Assembly (NCBI GenBank): GCA_029776125.1
Contig: JARVJS010000006.1
Location: forward strand, 1-39,590
Direction: 5' to 3'
DNA: 39,590 bases
Source of the DNA: Nitrososphaeria archaeon
GTDB taxonomy: Archaea > Thermoproteota > Nitrososphaeria > JACIWG01
A model generated the notes under the pieces. The model was not told where the DNA came from, did no database searches, and was given only the letters and a program-made list of their open reading frames with translations. The first letter of the stretch is position 1. Each line of letters starts with the position of its first letter. This document shows, piece by piece, positions 33,301 through 39,590 of the stretch. The position numbers were made by a program, and so were the translations under genes.

Positions 33301-34047
33301 ATGAATAAAACTTTAATTGAATGGTGTGATTATACATGGAACCCTATAACAGGCTGTTTCCATCCCTGCAAAAACACTTACTGTTATAACACCACAAAAC
33401 TATCTTCTCCATTAAACAGATTTGGTGCTAAATATAAACAAAATGGAACTTTTCATTTTGAAAAAAATTGGAAAAGCAGACAAACAGGACAGTGTCATGT
33501 AGCAGAGAAAGGAGAAATTTATCCTTATGGCTATGATCCAACTTTTTATCCTCACAGGCTTGATGAACCTCTGAAAATAAAAAAACCTGCGAAAATATTC
33601 GTTGTAGATACAGGAGATATGTTTGGAAATTGGGTTCCAGAGGAATGGATTGAACAAATTTTAAATGTGGTAAAACATTGTAGCTGGCATACTTTTCAGT
33701 TTCTTACAAAGAATCCTGAAAGGCTTATTAAGTATGAATTTCCCGATAATGCATGGGTAGGAACGTCGGTAAACTCAGACATAGATGTCAAACGATCAAA
33801 TATTATCAAACAAGCAAAGGCAAAAATAAAATACTTAAGCATTGAACCTCTACTTGGATCTATTACTTTTGACCTAAAAGGAATAGATTGGATAATTATA
33901 GGAGCTCAAACAGGTAAAAATCCTTTTGTGCCTAAAACAGAATGGATTGATAAAATAATCAAACAATCAAATAAATACAAAATACCTGTATTTTTTAAAG
34001 AAAACATTAAACAGTATTCAAACTATTTTGTTCAACAATTCCCTTAG
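33301..34047 (+). CDS. DUF5131 (phage Gp37/Gp68-type) protein
   Basis: A protein of 248 residues. The N-terminal IEWCDYTWNPITGC matches the signature start of the DUF5131 family, found in phages and plasmids. The family has a TIM-barrel-like, radical-SAM-like fold. Here the cysteine group reads CFHPCKNTYC, spacing CX3CX4C rather than CX3CX2C, so cluster binding in the radical SAM manner is uncertain. Later family features are also seen: FVVDTGDMFG, FLTKNPERL, WVGTSVNS, LSIEPLLG and IIIGAQTG. Function unknown. The ATG at 33301 fits the family N-terminus and follows the promoter palindrome without any gap. Confidence 0.85.
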   Translation: MNKTLIEWCDYTWNPITGCFHPCKNTYCYNTTKLSSPLNRFGAKYKQNGTFHFEKNWKSRQTGQCHVAEKGEIYPYGYDPTFYPHRLDEPLKIKKPAKIFVVDTGDMFGNWVPEEWIEQILNVVKHCSWHTFQFLTKNPERLIKYEFPDNAWVGTSVNSDIDVKRSNIIKQAKAKIKYLSIEPLLGSITFDLKGIDWIIIGAQTGKNPFVPKTEWIDKIIKQSNKYKIPVFFKENIKQYSNYFVQQFP

Positions 34048-34129
34048 TGGAAAATTTTTCCACCATGTATAAAGCCAATAAAAAAGCCCGCTTAGGGCTC
34101 TCTTAAGGAGAGACACTTTAGCGGGCTTT
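34047..34129. terminator. Palindrome-terminator repeat module, copy 2 (bidirectional)
   Basis: GTGGAAAATTTTTCCAC (34047-34063) plus a terminator with AGCCCGCT / AGCGGGCT ends (34085-34127) and an inner CTCTCTT/AAGGAGAG stem. It stands between two convergent genes. About 70 bases match the copy at 32193, with few differences. Confidence 0.8.
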
Positions 34130-34137
34130 GAGAAAAA

Positions 34138-35304
34138 TCATTTCCTCTTTCTTAACTGCAAGGCTATAAAGACCATTGGGACTGCTTTGCAAGCTCCCAT
34201 TTCCTCTTTATAGACCTGTGCTTTAAGTACTTCTACTTCGTATCCATATTTTTCTGCTATTTCTTTATACTTATTAGGTATTACAGTTTTTCTTGCCTCG
34301 TGCATGTTTTTTTCCTTTGGGCAAGTCTGCTGATACACCTCAAGGACATCAGAGGTTTCTCTACCGCCCATAAAGGTTAAAGCAACAAGGCATTCATCTT
34401 TGAGGAAACCATTTTTAATTGCATTTTCAAATACTTGAAGTCTCTGAAAATTAAATTGTCCCATATAGTCCAACCAAAGTAAATCAAACAAAAAGGAATG
34501 CTTTTCCTGAGCAAAAAACTCTTTATCGCTTATATTGTAGAAATCAATATTTTTAACAGGTGGCATATTGTGTTTGCTAAATTCATACACCACAGGGTCA
34601 ACTTCAATTCCTACTATACTTTTACAATTGTTTTGTAAAAGTAAGTCTCTCTCAAATATCCATTCTGTACCGGGTAAGGTAAAAGCAGAAATTGGAGAGT
34701 AAGACTTGGCAAGCTCAAGTAAGTATTTTCTTATTTCAAATTTTTCAAGTCGGTAGGAGAGATTGATTACTGTGTTTGTTTTCCCAGGGGTAGAAGCTTT
34801 AAGCATTTTAGAAGTAATTTTTTGTTTCTTATGGTTTTCTTTACAAAGAGGATTAGACGCTTTTAATTTTTTTAATTTTGCGATTCTGTTTTTTATTCTT
34901 TCATAATCATCGGTAAATATATATTTTTTCACTCCATTTGGAATAGAATCATAATATTGACATACTTTTTCAATATTTTCAGGAGTTCTTTCTGCTCTAT
35001 ATTGTTCATAGAATTTATAAAAATTGTTTCTTATCTGTAAGTAGTTGTTTTCAAATAAAGTACTAAGCTCTACTTCATTCTTTTTTCTGTTATTTTCAGG
35101 CTTATTTATAGCTTTCTTTTCGCTGTAGAGGTTATTTTTTATTCTAAAAACAACCCCTGCTACTGCATATATTTCTTTGCCTAATACATTTTTTTTGTCC
35201 TTTAAAGAAGAATACAATTCAACAATTTGATTAGCAACTTCTTTGTCTCTTGTTTTTCTAAATAAAGAAACTAAATTTAATATTTTTTCCCTTAATTCAA
35301 CCAT
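34138..35304 (-). CDS. Hypothetical protein with methyltransferase-like C-terminal half
   Basis: A protein of 388 residues. Residues 1 to about 165 are helical and Lys-rich. The second half reads like a class I methyltransferase fold: AFTLPGTEWIFERDLLL in place of motif I, SIVGIEVDPVVYEFS with the acidic residue that binds the ribose, and DLLWLDYMGQF as the motif IV strand. The motif I glycines are poor, so methyl transfer is unproven. The target is unknown. It follows the 96-residue gene, with a GC hairpin (35334-35350) in the gap and AGAGGGA before ATG. Confidence 0.65.
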   Translation of the reverse strand: MVELREKILNLVSLFRKTRDKEVANQIVELYSSLKDKKNVLGKEIYAVAGVVFRIKNNLYSEKKAINKPENNRKKNEVELSTLFENNYLQIRNNFYKFYEQYRAERTPENIEKVCQYYDSIPNGVKKYIFTDDYERIKNRIAKLKKLKASNPLCKENHKKQKITSKMLKASTPGKTNTVINLSYRLEKFEIRKYLLELAKSYSPISAFTLPGTEWIFERDLLLQNNCKSIVGIEVDPVVYEFSKHNMPPVKNIDFYNISDKEFFAQEKHSFLFDLLWLDYMGQFNFQRLQVFENAIKNGFLKDECLVALTFMGGRETSDVLEVYQQTCPKEKNMHEARKTVIPNKYKEIAEKYGYEVEVLKAQVYKEEMGACKAVPMVFIALQLRKRK

Positions 35305-35333
35305 ATAGTTCCCTCTTAAAATAAAAATTATTT

Positions 35334-35350
35334 ATCCGCCAAGGGCGGAT
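35334..35350 (-). repeat. Intercistronic hairpin before the 388-residue gene
   Basis: ATCCGCC, 3-base loop, GGCGGAT; 30 bases upstream of the start codon. Same element as at 32011 and 35683. Confidence 0.6.
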
Positions 35351-35364
35351 TCATAAGTAAAAAA

Positions 35365-35655
35365 TTAAATTGGTTTTGTTATTCCATATTTCTTATCACA
35401 AATTCTCAAATAAGGAGTTGTAGGCTCATCAGGATACTCAAAAGATATTAACCCTGGCTCACCATATAATAGAATTGATAATTTGTCTACAAGTTTCTTG
35501 ATTGCCTTCTCATGCTCTGTTTTTCTTTGTTCCTCCTTTTTTGTTAGCCCTCTCTGATAATCACAAAGTCCTAAATCAAACATTTTTTCACTCCAAAAAG
35601 AAAGTTCCTCTAAAACTTCCTTTGCCTCATAGAGTTTTTCAAGATTAGAAACCAT
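35365..35655 (-). CDS. Hypothetical protein, 96 residues
   Basis: Unknown function. The first 70 residues are a charged helix pair (EKLYEAKEVLEELSFWSEK, later KKEEQRKTEHEKAIKKLVD), the rest a short strand region ending KKYGITKPI. GGAGG precedes ATG. It is the first gene behind leader L2 and is followed by the 388-residue gene. Confidence 0.65.
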   Translation of the reverse strand: MVSNLEKLYEAKEVLEELSFWSEKMFDLGLCDYQRGLTKKEEQRKTEHEKAIKKLVDKLSILLYGEPGLISFEYPDEPTTPYLRICDKKYGITKPI

Positions 35656-35837
35656 ATAATCCTCCTTACAAACAATAAAATTAATCCGCCAGAGGCGGAT
35701 TTTATAAAATTCTATTGAATTATCTTTTCTTAGGATAGAACCTTTTTGGTAGGGTCTGAGGCTTAAGTAACCTCAGAGAAAGGGGTTGAACCAAACTACT
35801 ACACTATCAGAATACCACTGTATCCCACAGGTGTCAA
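35656..35837 (-). promoter_or_regulatory. Promoter and structured leader L2
   Basis: On the minus strand TTGACA (35837-35832), 17 bases, TATTCT (35814-35809). The leader keeps the elements of L1: TCTGAGG/CCTCAGA hairpin, CCAAAAAGGT, and AATCCGCC/GGCGGATT (35683-35701) just before GGAGG. Sequence between the elements differs, so structure and the short boxes are what is kept. Confidence 0.65.
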
Positions 35838-35890
35838 GTGGTAAAATTTGGTAGGCGAAATGATTGTCATAGAGGAAAAATCAACATAAC

Positions 35891-35942
35891 CACCATTGCG
35901 TAGAATCGCTTTAGAGACACTTTTTAGCTTTGACCTATACCT
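35891..35942 (+). repeat. 52-bp direct repeat, left copy
   Basis: It begins CACCATTGCGTA and ends TTTGACCTATACCT. The right copy at 39341-39392 differs at one base. The pair encloses the restriction-modification genes. Between here and 35996 only an imperfect inverted partner (TGTCTCTTTCTAAAG, 35958-35972) is seen. Confidence 0.9.
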
Positions 35943-35995
35943 ATATAAGTAGTTTTTATGTCTCTTTCTAAAGTTTAAAACACTAGCATTCAGAT

Positions 35996-36727
35996 TTAAA
36001 TATTGGTATTATTTTGAAAGTTTTTGTCTTTTATTAAATCTAAAAGATACTGTACATATTCATTTGTATATACACCAAAATTATTAGGCAAAAATTTTAA
36101 AGAGTGCTTAAATCCTTGTTTTAAGGTATACGGAAAATCAATATGTATTCCTGAGAGTTTATTTGAATGTTTCATATTACGTTTTTTTTCACGATAAAAC
36201 TTGGCTCTTTTTGATTCAATAAATATATGAATATTGTATTTTTCTTTAAATGTTGGATCAAATATTATACAATCAACTCCTAATCTGTCTAAAGTAGAGC
36301 TACGGAATATCAAATATCCTTGTGGAACAAAAACAGTTGCTAAAAGTATAACTGCATGATATTCGGTTAAAAAACCGAATTGTGTACGATAAAGTCTGGC
36401 TTGCAGATGTTTGTGAAAATCTTTTCCTAAAGATTTTATAATAGGGGAAAATTCCAGATAAAGTTTATTTTTATATTTTTCCAAATAAAGAGAAGCAAAT
36501 TCCGGGAAATCTATCCATTTCTTTTCATTCCAGAAAAGAATTTCTAAAAGTTCAGTCGGATTAAGTTCACCTTTTAAATCTACCTCAAAGCCTTTATAAT
36601 TTTTAAAATTTGGATTAACAGATAATGTTGAAAGAAATTTTTCAAGTTCACATAAATTATATTCAGAAGGATTAACCTGAAAAAGTTCTATATTATAGTT
36701 TTTACTATTTATCTTTAATTTTTTCAA
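35996..36727 (-). CDS. Second, diverged TaqI-like endonuclease
   Basis: About 243 residues from a TTG at 36727; the frame is open to a TTG at 36799 and no ATG is available, so the start is uncertain. It shares with the neighbouring R.TaqI homologue the landmark ARLYRTQFGFLTEYHA (compare ARLYRTTISVLTQFHF) and a nuclease core, GVDCIIFD then FIESKRAKFYREKKR in the place of GIDAEV and QIKKETYRSEA. The Asp and Glu-x-Lys of a PD-(D/E)xK site are present. It also keeps IDFPYTL, matching IEIPYTL. So it is a paralogue, but very diverged. It may restrict a related site, assist the first enzyme, or be an inactive copy. It overlaps the upstream nuclease gene by about 23 bases. Confidence 0.7.
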   Translation of the reverse strand: MKKLKINSKNYNIELFQVNPSEYNLCELEKFLSTLSVNPNFKNYKGFEVDLKGELNPTELLEILFWNEKKWIDFPEFASLYLEKYKNKLYLEFSPIIKSLGKDFHKHLQARLYRTQFGFLTEYHAVILLATVFVPQGYLIFRSSTLDRLGVDCIIFDPTFKEKYNIHIFIESKRAKFYREKKRNMKHSNKLSGIHIDFPYTLKQGFKHSLKFLPNNFGVYTNEYVQYLLDLIKDKNFQNNTNI

Positions 36728-37502
36728 GCAAAATATCCCATGTATAGTAATTAAATGATGAAGTTTTATTGTTAACAATATGTTTAAGAAATTCCTCAAC
36801 GGTTTTTGGATATTCTGGATCGAATATTACAAAATCGTTTTTAAGCCAACGTTGAAATTTATAAGCACACAAATAAAACAATTCTGCTTGACTTTTGCGG
36901 ATTTTACTGCGTGCTCTATGAATAATTTTTAGCCATTCATCTGGTTTAGTTAAAGTATATGGGATTTCAATCACTATTTCATATTCGTGTTGACGATTTG
37001 CAAATCTTCCGCCAGTGTTGGCTTCACTTCTATAAGTTTCTTTTTTTATCTGTAAAGCAATTTTAGTGTTTTGTATATTTACTTCAGCATCAATGCCTTT
37101 TAGGTCTAATTCTGAATTAGTATTTAATGCAGATAAACATGATAACTTCCATGTATAACAAAAATGAAATTGCGTTAACACTGAAATTGTAGTACGATAA
37201 AGTCTTGCTTTGAATCCTTTACGGATAAATTCCCATGAGCATCCCCAAAAGTATTTGCGAACAAACTCATCTATAAAAGAAAGTTTGCTTTCCCACCAAT
37301 TATCAAAAAAATTTTCAAAACTTGGGAAATTTTTTATCACCTCTGTCCAGTAAGCATCATAAATTGCCGGTATTGGATTGAGAGATCTAGGTAAATCTTG
37401 CTCTACTGTTTTAACAGAAAGAAGTTCTTCCCTATACTGTTCAAGTGGAATGCTCTCTAAAAAATTTTCAAAAGCCGAAAGAATATTTTTAATGCTTTCC
37501 AT
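36705..37502 (-). CDS. R.TaqI-like type II restriction endonuclease (TCGA)
   Basis: A protein of 265 residues, practically the length of R.TaqI (263). Landmarks recalled from R.TaqI line up throughout: TVEQDLPRSLNPIP, WGCSWEFIRKGFKARLYRT, LTQFHFCY, GIDAEV and QIKKETYRSEA, then IEIPYTL. The Asp pair (LDLKGID) and the Lys of QIKKE match the catalytic region. The predicted target is TCGA. The start ATG follows GGAGAAAAA and overlaps the methyltransferase by 14 bases, so methylation is made first. TaqI comes from Thermus, which supports a hot habitat and horizontal transfer. Confidence 0.9.
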   Translation of the reverse strand: MESIKNILSAFENFLESIPLEQYREELLSVKTVEQDLPRSLNPIPAIYDAYWTEVIKNFPSFENFFDNWWESKLSFIDEFVRKYFWGCSWEFIRKGFKARLYRTTISVLTQFHFCYTWKLSCLSALNTNSELDLKGIDAEVNIQNTKIALQIKKETYRSEANTGGRFANRQHEYEIVIEIPYTLTKPDEWLKIIHRARSKIRKSQAELFYLCAYKFQRWLKNDFVIFDPEYPKTVEEFLKHIVNNKTSSFNYYTWDILLEKIKDK

Positions 37503-38820
37503 TTTTTTCTCCTATAGTAAAAAGATTGTAAGAATCAAACTTAACTATTTGTTTTGGAACAGGTACTAATTGTAACATTGTTCTAGTTAAATGTGGTGTA
37601 AAATCTTGATATACATTTTGCAAGTATTCTTGTATTTGTTCGCTATTTAAATAAATTTCTAATTTCTGTAAATCTATTTTTACGTCTGTATGTGGAACAA
37701 GATGATATTCTTCTCGCCATGGGTAACACTTCCAATCAATTGCACATACTAACTTAGTTCCTTTTGTATGTCCTACTACTAAATGCGGAAATGAGTAAAA
37801 ATGTCTTAATGTGGCTACTTTTTTCTTTGGAATCCACCACCCACTAAAACAGTTATCATAATCAATTTTTCCTGCTTTTAAGTTACGTCCAGTTAGAACA
37901 GGAACATAACCTTTTTGCGGAACATTACTCAATAGACCGCTTTTACGATATTCGGGACTTCGTGCAGCAAAATGAATATTGAACAATGAACCAAGTGGAA
38001 TACCAGATCTTTCAAATATTATCCATTCAGGAGAATCAAAGCGTATTAATTCTCCTTCATATTCAGACTTACTAATTGAGCATGAAGGCAACAAATGGTT
38101 CAATTTTACTTCTACTGGAAAACAATTGTTATTTGCTAAATTATATAATTTAAGTCCTTTTTGTCCTTTTGTAAATTTAAGCACTACCGCAGAAACGTTA
38201 ATTTTTGGAAAAACTTTGCCGACATAAAATACTTCAATAAGTCCATGCTTGGCAAGAAACTTGCGTAAATATTTAAAATCATCTAAAATTAGCCACGTCG
38301 TTGGCACTATAAATACTAACCTACCATTTTGTTTAAGTAAATTTATAGCCTTTTCTATAAAGGCACCATAAACATTATATTTACCGCTCCAGGTAACAAA
38401 GCGTTTCTTATATTCTTTTTTAAAATTTTTTAAAGTATAAATAGGATAATGTGAAGCATCTCCAATAATACCATAAGGGGGATTGCCAATAATTATATCA
38501 AAGCGTTCAGAAGTGTCCCATAATAAAAAATCAGTATTAATTAGGTTAATTTTTATATTTCTATCAAATTTTATGCAATTCAACGCTTGTAAATTAATAT
38601 CTATACCAACAAAACGATGATTTTTACCATAAGCAAGAGCAAATTGTTTAAGAAATCTTGCATCACCACAGGCAGGATCTAAAACACTACAAGAATCTTT
38701 ACATGGTCCGGCTAAGTGAATTATAAAATCCACAATTTCATAAGGCGTTGAAACAAAACCAAGAGAACGATATTCTTCCTTATTTATATTTGCACAAAAT
38801 TCAGGCACTGTGTCTATCAC
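37489..38820 (-). CDS. M.TaqI-like adenine-N6 DNA methyltransferase (TCGA)
   Basis: A protein of 443 residues; M.TaqI has 421. Motif I for S-adenosylmethionine is VLDPACGDARF (residue about 47), motif IV is NPPYG at 113-117, and the region after (IIGDASHYPIY, WSGKYNVYGAFIEKA, VPTTWLIL, HFAARSPEYRKS, PVLTGRNLK) follows M.TaqI closely, including the C-terminal recognition domain. It methylates adenine in TCGA and protects against the neighbouring nuclease. The start is a GTG at 38820 with AAGGA 12 bases upstream. It stands 46 bases after the XRE regulator gene. Confidence 0.92.
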   Translation of the reverse strand: MIDTVPEFCANINKEEYRSLGFVSTPYEIVDFIIHLAGPCKDSCSVLDPACGDARFLKQFALAYGKNHRFVGIDINLQALNCIKFDRNIKINLINTDFLLWDTSERFDIIIGNPPYGIIGDASHYPIYTLKNFKKEYKKRFVTWSGKYNVYGAFIEKAINLLKQNGRLVFIVPTTWLILDDFKYLRKFLAKHGLIEVFYVGKVFPKINVSAVVLKFTKGQKGLKLYNLANNNCFPVEVKLNHLLPSCSISKSEYEGELIRFDSPEWIIFERSGIPLGSLFNIHFAARSPEYRKSGLLSNVPQKGYVPVLTGRNLKAGKIDYDNCFSGWWIPKKKVATLRHFYSFPHLVVGHTKGTKLVCAIDWKCYPWREEYHLVPHTDVKIDLQKLEIYLNSEQIQEYLQNVYQDFTPHLTRTMLQLVPVPKQIVKFDSYNLFTIGEKNGKH

Positions 38821-38866
38821 AAATTTTGTTTTTCCTTAATTTTTTTAATCTTGCATTTTTGTTTGT

Positions 38867-39205
38867 CTAACTGTTTTTTCTATAAAGTTCGCTTTTAAGA
38901 ACAATTTGATCTTGAACGTGCATGTCATTGTCTTTTAATGAGACAATAAGTTCTAAATTTAAGATTTTTGCAACCTTTCTTAAGGTCCTTAAGGAATAAT
39001 TATCATAAAAAGGATTTTCAAGCCTTGATACTGTGGACTGAGATGTCCCAAGTAATTTTGCAAGTTCCTTCTGAGTTAGACCTCTTTTTTCTCTGTAATA
39101 AGCAATTTCAGTTGCAATTCTTGTTTTTTCAAGCCCCCTGTAGAATTCTTCTTTTATTTTCTCATCTTTAAATTGTTCCCTTAAAACCTTTTCAAATTTT
39201 TTCAT
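38867..39205 (-). CDS. XRE-family regulator, probable controller of the restriction system
   Basis: A protein of 112 residues. A helix-turn-helix lies at about 35-70: REKRGLTQKELAKLLGTSQS then TVSRLE. The N-terminal 30 residues resemble HigA-type antitoxins, but no toxin gene lies next to it. Upstream of a restriction-modification pair, with a palindromic operator inside its own promoter, it most resembles a controller (C) protein delaying nuclease expression. The -10 box is so close to the ATG that the message should be leaderless, which is common for C proteins. A HigA orphan remains possible. Confidence 0.8.
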   Translation of the reverse strand: MKKFEKVLREQFKDEKIKEEFYRGLEKTRIATEIAYYREKRGLTQKELAKLLGTSQSTVSRLENPFYDNYSLRTLRKVAKILNLELIVSLKDNDMHVQDQIVLKSELYRKNS

Positions 39206-39212
39206 TTATTAT

Positions 39213-39242
39213 ATTTTATCTCAAATTTGAGATATTTGTCAA
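39213..39242 (-). promoter_or_regulatory. Self-regulated promoter with palindromic operator
   Basis: On the minus strand TTGACA (39242-39237), 18 bases, TAAAAT (39218-39213). The spacer is almost filled by the perfect 18-base palindrome TATCTCAAATTTGAGATA (39217-39234). Binding by the XRE protein would cover the promoter. Confidence 0.85.
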
Positions 39243-39590
39243 TAAAAAATTTCACCCAATCAACTGAAATGTGATAACAGATATTTCTATGAAATCTATG
39301 ATTAGTTTCTGATACCAAAGTGAACTTTTTGTTCAGACTACACCATTGCGTAAAATCGCTTTAGAGACACTTTTTAGCTTTGACCTATACCTTAATATCC
39401 CCCTTTTTTTCACTTTCTTTGCCCCAGAGGAACTAAATCCCTTTTTTTCCATAAAATTATCTTAAATTTCTTAAGATAATTTACATTATCTTAAATATAC
39501 CCTTTCGTCTATCAATTTTGTATAGTCATAAACTTATAGTTAAATTTGATAGTCATGAGAGGAGTGCGCATCCTCGGCAAGGCCATGCCC
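39243..39590. other. Intergenic right end, no gene found
   Basis: 348 bases without a convincing reading frame. It contains the right direct repeat, then a pyrimidine-rich stretch, then AATTATCTTAA / TTAAGATAATT (39455-39481, 5-base loop) followed by a third ATTATCTTAA (39485-39494), an operator- or iteron-like set. The last 35 bases turn GC-rich (GAGGAGTGCGCATCCTC) and are cut by the window edge. Confidence 0.6.
39341..39392 (+). repeat. 52-bp direct repeat, right copy
   Basis: Matches 35891-35942 with one difference (position 13, A for G). Same orientation, 3450 bases apart. Confidence 0.9.

Noticed and set aside
38867..39205. HigA antitoxin of a toxin-antitoxin pair
   Set aside because: No toxin-sized gene lies next to it; the restriction genes downstream give a better context.
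39556..39590. GC-rich end as the start of an rRNA or tRNA gene
   Set aside because: Too short to judge, and no recognisable RNA signature.

Overview
The window is AT-rich (about two thirds A+T by eye). It has strong Shine-Dalgarno sites, rho-independent terminators, AGA/ATA-rich codon use and tight operons, so it is bacterial. The gene mix suggests a large plasmid or integrative element of an anaerobic, probably thermophilic bacterium: class III ribonucleotide reductase, topoisomerase III, SbcCD, ScpB, two CRISPR-Cas systems and a TaqI-type restriction system. No phage structural genes, tRNA or rRNA were seen. I cannot name the host.

Layout, left to right. Positions 1-2866 hold the 3' part of a phosphomannomutase/phosphoglucomutase, a membrane metal-dependent-hydrolase-like protein, a winged-helix protein and ScpB. 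Positions 2961-6796 hold an SbcD/SbcC (Mre11/Rad50-like) pair. Positions 6886-13690 are a type IV-A CRISPR-Cas locus: csf2-csf3-csf1-cas6, an 11-repeat array, csf4/DinG, and a second, degenerate 7-repeat array. Positions 13762-16202 hold a UvrD-like helicase, an RNase H fused to a SWIM zinc finger, and a small ribbon-helix-helix protein. Positions 16267-23282 are a type III-A-like system: cas10 with a lost HD motif, csm2, csm3, csm4, a 3-repeat array with a different repeat, a Can2/Card1-type CARF nuclease and a second cas6. No csm5 and no cas1/cas2 are visible. Positions 23337-30013 are nucleotide/DNA metabolism: a zinc-ribbon protein, topoisomerase III, NrdD, a short radical SAM protein, dUTPase, a GGCT-like protein and a NYN-domain protein.

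From about 30.0 to 36.0 kb, mostly on the minus strand, is an accessory region of small unknown genes. It is built from repeated modules: related terminators, a duplicated promoter plus structured leader, GC hairpins just before start codons, and a candidate free-standing structured RNA. Positions 35996-39205 (minus) are a TaqI-like restriction-modification cassette: an XRE regulator with its own palindromic operator, an M.TaqI homologue, an R.TaqI homologue and a second, diverged TaqI-like nuclease. It is flanked by 52-bp direct repeats.

One feature ties the left three quarters together. Six copies of a conserved promoter/operator-like module (GATAC-type box, then 15 nt from its G to the palindrome CCTATATATAGG) precede the replication/ScpB operon, the type IV cas operon, the type III cas operon, the topB operon, the nrdD operon and a DUF5131 gene. 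In at least two copies the palindrome ends directly at the start codon. The two CRISPR systems therefore appear to share expression control with the element's DNA-metabolism genes, and all three arrays share a leader motif. TCGA sites look strongly under-represented by eye, which fits long coexistence with the TaqI-type system.
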